From: Trichodesmium sp. MAG_R04
GTDB lineage: Bacteria; Cyanobacteriota; Cyanobacteriia; Cyanobacteriales; Microcoleaceae
Assembly: GCA_023356515.1 (NCBI GenBank)
Contig: JAKQYG010000054.1
Span: 1-13,912 of the forward strand
Length of the DNA stretch: 13,912 bases
Direction: 5' to 3'
The translations under genes were made by a program, and so were the position numbers. Below the pieces are notes generated by a model. The model was not told the DNA's origin, ran no database searches, and saw only the letters and a program-made list of their open reading frames with translations. Positions 1 to 8,435 of the stretch are shown one piece after another (within the stretch, counting starts at the first letter, position 1; every line of letters begins with the position of its first letter).

Positions 1-1
1 A

Positions 2-682
2 CAACAAACTATTGATGCTTACTTTCAAGGAGTTTCTGATTTGGCAATGGATGAAAAAGGTTTTTTGGAAGATTGGCCACAAGAACGAGCGATCGCTGAA
101 GGTCGTACAGCAGCTATTATTAAAAGTGTAGATGGAGAAGGGAAAGCAAAAATTCTCAGATTTTTATCTCAGTCTAGACTGATGACACCAATTAAACGTG
201 ATCGACTGCTAGGCCGTCCGATATTGGATGGTCAAGGTGGTTATGCAGAAGATAGGCAAAATGGTACTCGTGTTATTGATTTGGGAGTAATGTTAGCAGG
301 AGCTAATCTGGCAAACACAGATTTGCGGTGGACAGAATTAAGTGATGCTAATTTGGTGAGAGCTAATCTTGATGGTTGTGATTTAGTAAAAGCTAATTTC
401 TCTCGTACTATTCTATATGAAGCCAGTTTGGTAGGCGCCGATTTGAGGGGAGTCAGATTTTTCTATGGCACTTCTGAAAATGCTACTCCCCGCAGTCGTA
501 CTCATCTGCCTAACTATGAAACTGGCGCTTATACTGGTGCAGTAGTAGAAAATATTGACTTTACAGAAGTCAAGCGTTTGTCTGATGAACAACATTATTA
601 TTGTTGTGCTTGGTCTGGAGAAAGAAGTAGAAAAACTATACCAGGTGGTTGTGAAGGTATTCCAAACAAGTTAGGTCGTTAG
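2..682 (+). CDS. Pentapeptide-repeat protein, 5' end outside window
   Basis: The reading frame is open from the first complete codon (base 2) to the TAG at 680-682, so this is the C-terminal 226 residues of a longer protein. A TTG at 41 could be read as a start, but the coding-like sequence before it (QQTIDAYFQGVSDL) argues against that. From about base 299 to 465 there are about eleven consecutive pentads of A(N/D)LXX type (GANLA, NTDLR, DANLV, RANLD, GCDLV, KANFS, GADLR), which in this family stack into a right-handed quadrilateral beta-helix. The part before the pentads is polar and charged (DWPQERAIAEGRTAAI), and the roughly 70 residues after them are Tyr/Cys-rich near the end (EQHYYCCAW). 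Pentapeptide proteins are common in cyanobacteria and mostly of unknown function; nothing here points to a substrate. The family call is firm and the function is unknown. It converges on the tenA relic. Confidence 0.85.
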   Translation, partial: QQTIDAYFQGVSDLAMDEKGFLEDWPQERAIAEGRTAAIIKSVDGEGKAKILRFLSQSRLMTPIKRDRLLGRPILDGQGGYAEDRQNGTRVIDLGVMLAGANLANTDLRWTELSDANLVRANLDGCDLVKANFSRTILYEASLVGADLRGVRFFYGTSENATPRSRTHLPNYETGAYTGAVVENIDFTEVKRLSDEQHYYCCAWSGERSRKTIPGGCEGIPNKLGR

Positions 683-777
683 CCTTCTTAAAGAATAAGG
701 GTGGGTAAGTTTAGTAGAATAGCATATAATATGTTAATCAGATATCTACTTTATTTTCCATACCTCCTAGATGATAA

Positions 778-1176
778 TTACCTTTCAGCTTCTGTCATCG
801 CTGTAGCTATTGCCCCAATATTATTACCCCAGGCAGTCGCTAATAAAAAATCTGTGTAACGCCGTGTGGCAAACCCTGGGGTAATATTTTCTAAATTTAT
901 TCCCCATTGAGCAGCATAGTTTTGATGCAATTCTAATTCCTCTTTCACCCCACCGGCAAGAGTATGAAATAGTTCAAATATTTTCCATTCGCAAGATTTA
1001 GCAGCAGCAATACTATAAGCACGGGCAAACGCTTTCAAGAAAAAGACATCTTGCCCTACATAATAGACAAAACTTTTTTGAGAGAGTGTACCGTTAGCAA
1101 TTCCTTGTACAAAAGGATGAGATAAACAAACTGTTGCTAACTGTCGATTAGTTTTCCATAGATTATTAGATATCAT
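778..1176 (-). pseudogene. TenA-family (thiaminase II-like) gene, C-terminally truncated
   Basis: The 132 residues from the ATG at 1174-1176 match the N-terminal two thirds of the TenA/thiaminase II family: HPFVQGIANGTL (20-31), YYVGQDVFFLKAFARAYSIA (38-57, with D43 at the position of the substrate-binding Asp) and RRYTDFLLATAWG. The family usually has about 210-220 residues. Here the frame ends at TAA (778-780) just after AIATAMT, where relatives continue with the active-site Cys motif (PCMRLY-like), so the catalytic Cys and the C-terminal Glu are both missing. The three minus-strand frames below 778 show no TenA-like continuation, so a deletion or replacement is more likely than a simple frameshift. 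The frame is open up to 1293, but those extra 39 residues look non-coding and I prefer the internal ATG. TenA proteins normally salvage thiamin pyrimidine; this copy is probably inactive. No TPP riboswitch is visible upstream. Confidence 0.75.
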
Positions 1177-1447
1177 AGTTTTTTTTAATAGAGGCACTTG
1201 TTTGCAAACAGTATAGGGGTGAGGCAGAAAAGCAATTAGGGTTTGTTCATTAAATAGTATTGATAAATAAAAGACTTTTTGAGCAAGCACCAATTATATT
1301 TTGCAATTCCATCGGAAGTATATAAAAGCTTTTTAAGTATCTATTGATTGACACTATAGTTCGTTGGAACCAAATTCCTTCTCCTACAATACCCAATTAA
1401 AGAATTTTTATCTCAACTAGGTATACTACTAGCCAGGAAGATGCCCA

Positions 1448-2467
1448 CTACAAATTTAAAGGTCGTAATAATTCTAAGCGGAAATTTTGTCGAACTTGAA
1501 TATTAAGATATCGTCTTTGCAAAACCTGCCATTTTCGCAACGCTTTCTCTCGATCTTGTTGCAATTGCTTTACCAAGCTGGGAAGAACTTTATCAATATT
1601 AGATTGCAAGATACTTTCCAGAAAATTTCTTAAAACTACACCATCTTGAATGTCACCCAGATATTCTTGAAGTTCTTTCATATCTTTCAAATAAGCTTTA
1701 TAAGTTGAACCATAAAATTCAGTAAATAAACTCATCTGGTAACGAACTTCCTTAACTTTCTTGCGCAAACTATGTAGTTTTTTTTTCTCAGCATCATTAA
1801 TATTTATAGCAGAAGTATCATCATTAATTTTAATGACTTGATCTTTGGAATTAATTTTTTGTAGCAAGAAATCATGATTATTATTTGTTTCCCAATTCTC
1901 TTTTTCTATCCCTACTAACCACCCTGGATGAAGAAATAATTGACTAATTTCAGGCAATAATAAGTCTGGTAACACTTTTTGAATTGGTAGTTGAGAAATA
2001 TCTCTGTAGATTGGGTTATTGAGCCATTCCTGAAATTTTTCCTTGAACATTAGATAACTCTGATGCTTCAGAAGTTTTCGGACTTTTTTAAAAGCTTGAT
2101 GACGCTGTTCTCGTAACTTTTGCAAAGCTTGTTCTATTTCGACTTGTTCTATAGTAGATAAATTTGGTTTGTAGCGATTTTCTAGAGCTTCTAAAAGCAC
2201 ATCTAAATCCCTTAAACCTCCTAAACAACGAGCAATTTTACCAATTTTTTGATCTTGAGCAGCTTTTGGCAAAGCTACGACAAGTCTAAAACCTTGAGCC
2301 GCAGAACGCAAACGACGTATACCTATCCGCATTTGATGGAGTTCCTCTGGTTCTTTATCCTTGAGCACCTCCAGCTCATGTTTCAGAGTTTTCTGAAAAT
2401 GCTTTTCAAAGGCTAAGGATGCCCAGTATCCAATGCTATTTGATTTTTGCAATACTTGTGTATTCAT
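1448..2467 (-). CDS. CHAD domain-containing protein
   Basis: A 339-residue protein, largely alpha-helical and basic, with CHAD (conserved histidine alpha-helical) family motifs in two blocks: HQMRIGIRRLRS (44-55), CLGGLRDLDVLLE (81-93), LHSLRKKVKEVRYQMSLF (231-248) and LQEYLGDIQDG (266-276). The conserved His/Arg/Lys residues form the basic pore of the family, which is known to bind inorganic polyphosphate. There is no CYTH/triphosphatase domain in front, so this is a stand-alone CHAD protein and a polyphosphate-binding role is inferred. Residues about 190-228 are an Asn/Asp/Lys-rich insertion between the two halves, probably a disordered loop. No signal peptide is seen, so it is likely cytosolic or polyphosphate-granule associated. 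The gene is divergent from wecB, with 229 bases between the starts; no ppk or ppx gene lies nearby. Confidence 0.88.
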   Translation of the reverse strand: MNTQVLQKSNSIGYWASLAFEKHFQKTLKHELEVLKDKEPEELHQMRIGIRRLRSAAQGFRLVVALPKAAQDQKIGKIARCLGGLRDLDVLLEALENRYKPNLSTIEQVEIEQALQKLREQRHQAFKKVRKLLKHQSYLMFKEKFQEWLNNPIYRDISQLPIQKVLPDLLLPEISQLFLHPGWLVGIEKENWETNNNHDFLLQKINSKDQVIKINDDTSAININDAEKKKLHSLRKKVKEVRYQMSLFTEFYGSTYKAYLKDMKELQEYLGDIQDGVVLRNFLESILQSNIDKVLPSLVKQLQQDREKALRKWQVLQRRYLNIQVRQNFRLELLRPLNL

Positions 2468-2533
2468 AGCTAACTTAAACCCTAACTCAACTGAAAAGTT
2501 TTAAAAGACTATTATATTTTTTTCTCAAAATTC

Positions 2534-2556
2534 TTGCTATACTTGGAGAATAGCAA
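2534..2556. promoter_or_regulatory. Inverted repeat in CHAD/wecB divergent spacer
   Basis: TTGCTAT (2534-2540) and ATAGCAA (2550-2556) are perfect 7-bp arms around a 9-base centre, 67 bases before the CHAD start and about 140 bases before wecB. It could be an operator or a 5'-UTR hairpin. The arms are AT-rich and short, so chance is not excluded. Confidence 0.3.
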
Positions 2557-2696
2557 AATTGCTTTTCTTTATAACCGAAGTTACCAAATATGAATTTATA
2601 AATATAAAGTTCAAATATAGCAAAGTTTCTGGATTCACTTGCATAAAATAATATCTATGCTATATCAAATATATCAAACAATTTCTCTAGCAGCTT

Positions 2697-3806
2697 ATGC
2701 CAAACTCTTCTATCCCCATCTGTATCGCTCTAGGTACCCGCCCAGAAGCAATAAAACTCGCCCCAGTCATTCAACAATTCCAAAAATATTCCCAATTCCA
2801 AACTAAAGTGCTCCTCACAGGGCAACATAAAGAAATGGTAGCCCAAGTCATGGAACTTTTTCATCTCAAGGCTGACCTAAACTTAGAAATTATGCAGCCG
2901 AAGCAAACCCTCACAGATATCACCTGTCGGAGTTTACAAGGACTAGACGAATTATTTCAACAACTACAACCTCAAATGTTATTAGTTCAAGGAGATACTA
3001 GCACAGCCTTCGCCGCAGCTTTAGCAGCTTTCTATCATAAAATCCCTGTAGGTCACGTCGAGGCAGGGTTACGAACTAATGACCTATTCAACCCCTATCC
3101 AGAAGAAGCCAACCGCCGTTTAATTTCCCAAATAAGCCAACTCCACTTTGCCCCCACAAATAAAGCAGTAGAAAATTTATCCGCTGCTGGAGTAGTAGGT
3201 GAAATTCACAACACAGGAAATACTGTTATAGATGCCTTGCTCAATGTGGCCAAGCAAAATCCAGAATGTCAAATTCCTGGGTTGCAGTGGCAGAGATTTA
3301 GAGTAATATTAGCAACAATTCATAGACGAGAAAATTGGGATCAGCTAGCAAAAATTGGTCAGAGCTTCCTAACTATATTAGACAAGTTCCCAGATGTAGC
3401 CTTAATTTTGCCTTTGCATCGTAATCCTACAGTAAGGGAACCATTACGAGCAATACTAGGTGATCATCAACGGGTATTTTTAATAGAACCCTTAGACTAT
3501 AGTCAATTGGTAGCGGCAATGCAAAATTGCTATTTGGTAATGACAGATTCAGGGGGTTTACAAGAAGAAGCTCCTAGTTTGGGTAAACCAGTATTGGTGT
3601 TGCGGGAAACTACTGAGAGACCAGAAGCAGTTGAGTCTGGTACGGCTAAATTAGTAGGAACTAATCAGGAGCGAGTAGTTAGAGCAGCAAGTGATTTGCT
3701 CAGTGATGTGGAAAAGTATCAGCAAATGGCTAATGCTATTAATCCTTTTGGGGATGGTCATGCCGCAGAAAGAATATTAGAAATTGTGGGAAAATATTTG
3801 GGATAA
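2697..3806 (+). CDS. wecB: UDP-N-acetylglucosamine 2-epimerase (non-hydrolysing)
   Basis: A 369-residue, full-length member of the bacterial non-hydrolysing UDP-GlcNAc 2-epimerase family, which interconverts UDP-GlcNAc and UDP-ManNAc for surface polysaccharides. Visible motifs are GTRPEAIKLAPV (13-24), LLTGQHKEM (39-47), VQGDTSTAFA (97-106), VGHVEAGLRT (118-127), NPYPEEANRR (132-141), THRREN-type IHRREN (208-213) and TDSGGLQEEAP (283-293). D100, E122, E136 and H209 match the active-site Asp, two Glu and His known from the E. coli enzyme. There is no signal peptide; it is cytosolic. The ATG start gives the normal N-terminus; no convincing Shine-Dalgarno precedes it, which is common in cyanobacteria. 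No other nucleotide-sugar or glycosyltransferase gene is adjacent, so it acts as a stand-alone gene. It converges on the AAA/WD40 gene with 57 bases between the stops. Confidence 0.95.
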   Translation: MPNSSIPICIALGTRPEAIKLAPVIQQFQKYSQFQTKVLLTGQHKEMVAQVMELFHLKADLNLEIMQPKQTLTDITCRSLQGLDELFQQLQPQMLLVQGDTSTAFAAALAAFYHKIPVGHVEAGLRTNDLFNPYPEEANRRLISQISQLHFAPTNKAVENLSAAGVVGEIHNTGNTVIDALLNVAKQNPECQIPGLQWQRFRVILATIHRRENWDQLAKIGQSFLTILDKFPDVALILPLHRNPTVREPLRAILGDHQRVFLIEPLDYSQLVAAMQNCYLVMTDSGGLQEEAPSLGKPVLVLRETTERPEAVESGTAKLVGTNQERVVRAASDLLSDVEKYQQMANAINPFGDGHAAERILEIVGKYLG

Positions 3807-3863
3807 TGTCTGCTGAAATTTGTCCTGTACTTAGTATTTTTACAATTAATTTTTCATTTTCAA

Positions 3864-6800
3864 CTACTCACAAAATTCTAAATCTTTCCTCACATTGGGA
3901 TGAGTAATAAAATAATCCTCAAGCCAATCACAAGAACTTTTTAGCAAATCTTTCAACCCTTTCACACGCCACAACTGTAAATCATTATCTGCCAAAGTTG
4001 CCACATACTTACCATTAAAACTTAAGCCCTTCCTATTTTCAAATTGACCTATTTGCCGTCCTGTAATATCCCAAACTCTTACCATTTCATCTTTTCCCAT
4101 ACTGATCACCTGTTCCCCATCACTACTAAAAGTCACATTTTCCACACTACCAATATGAGCTTTTAAATCAGCAATTTGATTACCCCCAAAATCCCATATT
4201 TTGACCATCCCATTACTATCTCCCGTAACTATATACTTTCCTGATAGACTAAAACCAATACTCTTCATCCAACCAGAAATAATCCTTAATTCTGACACAG
4301 GCCGAAAAGAATTATCCCAAATTTTCGCAATGCCATCCTCTCCAGTAGTACCAATATATTTTCCATCTGGACTAAAATCTACATCCAAAACTCCCCCATT
4401 ATGACCCCTTAACTCAATCAACTGCTGACCATAATTATTCCAGATGCGGGCAATTCCATCCTCTCCCACCGTTGCCAAACGTTGTCCATCTAAACTAAAA
4501 CTAACCTGTTTTGCCCTACCCTCCTTACCGTCTAACTCTATTAACTCCTCTCCTGAAACCTGCCAAATTCTTGCCTGACCATTATCTTCTGCAGTTGCCA
4601 GACGCTGAGCGTCAGGACTAAAACTTATATCCCCAAACATACCTGAAGCTCCATTGAATTCAGATAAAAGCTTTCCAGAAATATCCCAGATACGGGCAAT
4701 GCCATCAACTGCTACTGTTGCTAATTTCTCACCATTAGGACTAAAACTTACTTTCCTAAAAATATCAGAATTACCCTGAATTTTTGCCTCATAATTACCT
4801 TCTAGTTCCCAAATTCTGCCTGTACCATCCTCTCCCAAAGTTAATAGTAATTCTCCATCAGAGCTGAAATTAATTTCCAAAACCCGACCTTGATGTCCTT
4901 TAAGATTGGCCAACAGATTCCCATTATTGTCCCAAACTTTCACAATACCATCCCCACCTGCTGTCGCTAGACGTTGACCATCGGAACTAAAACTGATATT
5001 CGTTACAATTCCTTGATGCCCAGGAAGCTTCCCTAATAGTTGGCCAGAAACATCCCAAATATTGGCTGCCCCATCTTCTCCCCCTGTAACCAAACTTTTA
5101 CCATCTAAACTAAAGCTAATATTCCAGACCCCACCTTTGAGTTTGGATAACAGTTTACCGGAACTACGTCTCCAAATTCTAATAGTGCCATCCCATCCGA
5201 CAGTAGCTAGATATTTTCCATTAGAGCTAAATATAATTTTTTCTACACTACCTTGGTGTCCTCTAAGTATGGCTAATTGTCTACCCGATCGACTCCAAAT
5301 TCTAGCAGTACCATCCCATCCAGCAGTGGCTAGATATTTTCCATCAGAGCTAAATGTGATATCTAAGATACGACCTTTATGTTTTTTGAGAATGGTTGTT
5401 TTCTGGCCTGAGATATCCCAAATTCTGGCGGTGCCATCTTCTCCGGCAGTAGCTAGTAGTTTACCATCGGGACTAAAGGTGATTTCCCAAATTTGACCTT
5501 CATGACCTTTGAGTTCTACTTGCTGTTTACCCTGAAAATCCCATATTCTGACTGTAGCATCGTCTGCTGCTGTAGCAATAAGATCACCTTCTGGGGCAAA
5601 CTTAATTTCAGAGATTTTGCCCTGATGTCCTCTCAACTGGGCCATAGGTTGACCTGAGAATTTCAGAATTTTAGCGGCACCATCATTGTTGACTATAGCT
5701 AATAGTTGATTATTAGGACTTATAGCAATTTTCTTGATGTTGGGAATTTGGTTTTTTTCGTGAATATTTTTAAGGATTTGTTGTAAGGAAAATATCGGAC
5801 TTGTAGCTGGGTAATATTGGATCGGGCGACCATCTTTAACTAATTCTTGTAGTTCAATTCCAGCTCTCATTGCTGATAGTAATGCTTCGATTTCTGCAGT
5901 TTTAAATTGTCGGAGAGCGTTATTTCCTTGGTTTTCTAATTTTTTACCTTGTTGTACTTCTTGAAGTTCTGATCTGACTTTTTCTAGTTGAGATTCTGCT
6001 TTTTGAAGTTGGTTTTGTTTATTTTGAAAAAGCTTGGTTGCCCAAGTAATCCCAGTTATAGCTAATAAGGAGACTACAACTAATCCTGCTACCCTTATAT
6101 TTAGTTTATTCTGATAGTTTGCTAAAATTTTACCTTTTTTGCGACTTGCTTGATTATTTTGATTTTCCTGATAAGTATTTTTTTTTTGTTCTGGTATTTT
6201 TAGTTGTTTCTGTTGTGGCTGAATCAAATTATTAATTTGAATTTTCTGATTTTCTGGAATTTGCAAGTTAGAAATATTATCTCCTACATCAAAGTTAGTT
6301 ACTTGAGTATTAAACTCATTTGAATTTAATAAATTTTCTAGTTGTTTTTGTTCGGAATTAATCACATCATTACTATAATTTTTTTGGTTTTCTTCACTTA
6401 CCAAGTTAGAGATATTTGCTTCTGGTTGGAAGTTTGTTGCCTGATTGTTAAAATCACTTAATTTTAATGGGTTTCCTAGCATTTTTTGTTCAGAATTAAT
6501 CCCTTCATTACTATCACTTTGATCATTATCAGGGATTTCAAAATTAGACATACTGGCTTCTACTTGCCAAGTTTTTACCTGAGAATTAAAATCATTTAAC
6601 TCTAATTCTTGCTCATTAACTGTAGAAACAGATTTAGTTATTTCTACTAGAGATTTTTGTAACCATTCTTGATTAAAAATTTCTGTATAAATAGGACTAT
6701 ATACCTCTAAAAACCCCTGATTTATTTTTGCTATACCTGACCTCAATAACTCTTTTATTTCCCTTTTTTCATAAGCGATCGCGTCATTTTTAAATTTCTG

Positions 6801-7787
6801 ATTACTTTGACCAGGTGGTTTCAATTTGCCATATTTTAATAATTGTTGATATAATTCTAAATGACTTGTAAATTTATCTATATTTGTAAGCAACATATTT
6901 TGTATTTTGCTGAAATGAGCTGGATAATCTTGTGCATCCCAATTTTCTACTACACAAATTGCTACTAAATCTTCTACTAAAGGTACGTCATGATCATTGT
7001 TTTCTCTATCTCCATCTCTTTCTTCTAAATAATTAATAACTATTTGACATAGTTTTTGTGTCAAAAATGGTTGTCCCCCCGACCAAAATAATATTTCTTC
7101 CATAAATTTTAGTGGCTGTTTGACTATCCCTTGAAATCTGCTTACAAAATGAGCCACTTCTTCTATTTTGAAGCTACTAAGTTCAATATATTTACAAACA
7201 TCTACTAAGTTATTAGATATCGTTCTCCCTAATAAAGCAAATGTTAAACGATTAAATTCTGGGTTATTTGCTCTTTCTTGAATACAATAACTAATTAATA
7301 CCCCTAAGCTATCCCCAGCATGATTAAAAATACTATCATCATTAACTTCATCTATAAAAATAACTATCTTTTCATTTTGAGTCTTAGCTAATAATACTTC
7401 TTCAAGAAACAAAAATAATTTTTCATCTCCAGGCATATTTGCCATTTCTTCCCACCATAATTCTGGCAAATATCGTGGAAATATAAAACTTTTCTCTAAA
7501 GTTAAAATTACTTGATCGTACCACTCCTCTAGAGTAAAAGTTTTATTATTAACTGTAGTCATATCTATAGAAATACAGATAATATTTTCTGCTTGTAAAA
7601 GTTGGATAGTCCTAACCTTTAAACTTGATTTACCAGTTTGTGGAGAACTTAATACATAACAATATTCACCCGCTTTCAAAGCATTAAATAATTCTTGGTC
7701 TGCTGCTCGTATGACATAAGTGGGATGATTTTCTGTTAAATAATTACCTATTTGATAACTATATTCTTGATTTCTTTGTATATTCAT
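3864..7787 (-). CDS. Membrane-anchored AAA-like ATPase with WD40 repeats
   Basis: A 1307-residue protein of the cyanobacterial AAA-like (AAA_35 type)/WD40 architecture. Domains in order: residues 1 to about 390, an AAA-like NTPase with P-loop SSPQTGKSS (47-55), Walker B IVIFIDEVND (141-150) and a WSGGQPFLTQKLC motif (235-247); 394-528, an Asn/Gln-rich linker with three copies of a roughly 45-residue unit; 565-586, a single hydrophobic membrane segment (VAGLVVVSLLAITGITWA); 587-660, a coiled-coil-like helix (KAESQLEKVRSELQEVQQG); 681-1277, about 14-15 WD40 repeats ending in IWD or VWD; then a tail with CDWLEDYFITHPNV, typical of cyanobacterial WD40 proteins. The basic cluster SRKKGKILANYQNKLNIR before the membrane segment suggests a cytosolic ATPase and propellers on the other side (inference from the positive-inside rule). 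The role is unknown; signalling or assembly is likely from the architecture. Single gene with a long upstream spacer. Confidence 0.9.
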   Translation of the reverse strand: MNIQRNQEYSYQIGNYLTENHPTYVIRAADQELFNALKAGEYCYVLSSPQTGKSSLKVRTIQLLQAENIICISIDMTTVNNKTFTLEEWYDQVILTLEKSFIFPRYLPELWWEEMANMPGDEKLFLFLEEVLLAKTQNEKIVIFIDEVNDDSIFNHAGDSLGVLISYCIQERANNPEFNRLTFALLGRTISNNLVDVCKYIELSSFKIEEVAHFVSRFQGIVKQPLKFMEEILFWSGGQPFLTQKLCQIVINYLEERDGDRENNDHDVPLVEDLVAICVVENWDAQDYPAHFSKIQNMLLTNIDKFTSHLELYQQLLKYGKLKPPGQSNQKFKNDAIAYEKREIKELLRSGIAKINQGFLEVYSPIYTEIFNQEWLQKSLVEITKSVSTVNEQELELNDFNSQVKTWQVEASMSNFEIPDNDQSDSNEGINSEQKMLGNPLKLSDFNNQATNFQPEANISNLVSEENQKNYSNDVINSEQKQLENLLNSNEFNTQVTNFDVGDNISNLQIPENQKIQINNLIQPQQKQLKIPEQKKNTYQENQNNQASRKKGKILANYQNKLNIRVAGLVVVSLLAITGITWATKLFQNKQNQLQKAESQLEKVRSELQEVQQGKKLENQGNNALRQFKTAEIEALLSAMRAGIELQELVKDGRPIQYYPATSPIFSLQQILKNIHEKNQIPNIKKIAISPNNQLLAIVNNDGAAKILKFSGQPMAQLRGHQGKISEIKFAPEGDLIATAADDATVRIWDFQGKQQVELKGHEGQIWEITFSPDGKLLATAGEDGTARIWDISGQKTTILKKHKGRILDITFSSDGKYLATAGWDGTARIWSRSGRQLAILRGHQGSVEKIIFSSNGKYLATVGWDGTIRIWRRSSGKLLSKLKGGVWNISFSLDGKSLVTGGEDGAANIWDVSGQLLGKLPGHQGIVTNISFSSDGQRLATAGGDGIVKVWDNNGNLLANLKGHQGRVLEINFSSDGELLLTLGEDGTGRIWELEGNYEAKIQGNSDIFRKVSFSPNGEKLATVAVDGIARIWDISGKLLSEFNGASGMFGDISFSPDAQRLATAEDNGQARIWQVSGEELIELDGKEGRAKQVSFSLDGQRLATVGEDGIARIWNNYGQQLIELRGHNGGVLDVDFSPDGKYIGTTGEDGIAKIWDNSFRPVSELRIISGWMKSIGFSLSGKYIVTGDSNGMVKIWDFGGNQIADLKAHIGSVENVTFSSDGEQVISMGKDEMVRVWDITGRQIGQFENRKGLSFNGKYVATLADNDLQLWRVKGLKDLLKSSCDWLEDYFITHPNVRKDLEFCE
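3957..5747 (-). repeat. WD40 repeat array (about 14-15 units)
   Basis: This stretch encodes residues 681-1277. Units of about 41 residues start with a GH(Q/E)G turn and end with DG-x-(A/V)-(R/K)-IWD. Two seven-bladed propellers would use 14 units. The sixth unit (KGGVWNISFS, around residue 884) lacks the usual GHQG turn and is shorter, and the last (ENRKGLSFNGKY, around 1250) is also clipped. Units 4 and 5 both carry the uncommon GWDG turn and are very alike at DNA level (5160-5390), suggesting recent unit duplication. Confidence 0.85.
6204..6608 (-). repeat. Threefold linker repeat in the AAA/WD40 protein
   Basis: Residues 394-528 hold three degenerate copies of a 43-46-residue unit: about 394-436, 437-482 and 483-528. 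Shared positions are DFN-S/N-Q or EFNTQ, then W/F, (A/D)-N-I-SN-L, a polar E-NQ stretch, IN-SEQK or IQPQQK, and a final Q-L or M-L. The copies are diverged, so this is an old duplication inside a likely disordered, Asn/Gln-rich linker between ATPase and membrane anchor. Confidence 0.7.
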
Positions 7788-8195
7788 TATAAATTTTCCG
7801 TAAGTGGGAAACTAGCTCGTTTTCATGCCTAGATGGAAACCACATAATGGTCCCTAAGAAACAGTTAAAACATTGCAGGAATTGAATATTTTCACAATAA
7901 TATTTATTGTACATCGAACATTGACTATGTATTGAACTCAAAAGAATAAAATGAGAAACTTAGTCTAGCTAAAAATTTAAAGCCTTGAGGTAATTGTGCA
8001 GATTATCTAAGAATATCTACAACGGGGGGCTTTATTCTATTAAATATTTCTATTTTCCCTGATATTGTAAATCAAATGAGCATTATTGTAAAGATAACAA
8101 AAACCAACATATTTATTGCTAGTTGATATCATCAATTCATTATATATCTTCTATCTTTATGCAAATGATTGATTTTTTTTTGTTTTTCAATTAGA

Positions 8196-8311
8196 ATAGC
8201 AATCCTAAATTGGTTGTGATAATTTTTATAATAGTTAATTGGAGCTGAAAAAATTGAAAACTCTGACTACTAACTACCAAAAAAATATTACAAATTAAAT
8301 AGGATTGCTAT
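8196..8311. mobile_element. Possible MITE with TA-type ends
   Basis: ATAGCAATCCTA (8196-8207) and its perfect reverse complement TAGGATTGCTAT (8300-8311) bound about 116 bases. Extending inward, the arms stay about 70% matched over roughly 30 bases (GTTGTGATAATTTTT against the complement of the right arm). Both ends finish in TA, as expected for a Tc1/mariner-IS630-type target duplication. There is no coding capacity. This fits a miniature inverted-repeat element, but other copies in the genome are needed to be sure. Confidence 0.45.
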
Positions 8312-8404
8312 AGATTTGTATACATGATTTTATCTAGATAAAAAACAGTTGATAAGTAATTTTTTTATTTAAAAAACAAAATTAAATAGCCCTGCTGCTA
8401 TCCT

Positions 8405-8435
8405 AGGATGGGTTATCAGTTGGTAACCCATACCT
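8405..8435 (-). terminator. Hairpin downstream of the carotenoid oxygenase gene
   Basis: ATGGGTTA (8408-8415) pairs perfectly with TAACCCAT (8424-8431) around an 8-base loop, extended by AGG/CCT with one bulged base. It lies just after the stop of the oxygenase gene (8448-8450). On the minus strand it is not followed directly by a T-run; a T-rich stretch only comes some 20 bases later, so this is a weak intrinsic terminator or an mRNA 3'-end stabiliser. Confidence 0.45.

Noticed and set aside
413..595. Minus-strand 60-codon frame
   Set aside because: It is antisense to the pentapeptide-repeat gene and has no coding features.
41..682. TTG at 41 as the true start of the pentapeptide protein
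   Set aside because: The frame is open to the window edge with protein-like sequence before 41, so the gene is taken as partial.
1177..1293. N-terminal extension of the TenA relic to 1293
   Set aside because: The 39 residues have no TenA similarity, and the internal ATG at 1176 gives the usual N-terminus.
1177..1447. TPP riboswitch or other gene before the tenA relic
   Set aside because: No conserved riboswitch core and no frame of note; the spacer is plain AT-rich sequence.
4201..5496. Plus-strand frames at 4201-4404 and 5062-5496 with repeated Pro/Ser-rich sequence
   Set aside because: They are antisense to WD40 repeats; their repetitiveness mirrors the repeats on the other strand.
7759..7941. 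60-codon minus-strand frame overlapping the start of the AAA/WD40 gene
   Set aside because: Low-complexity product with no family motif and poor start context; it overlaps a certain gene.
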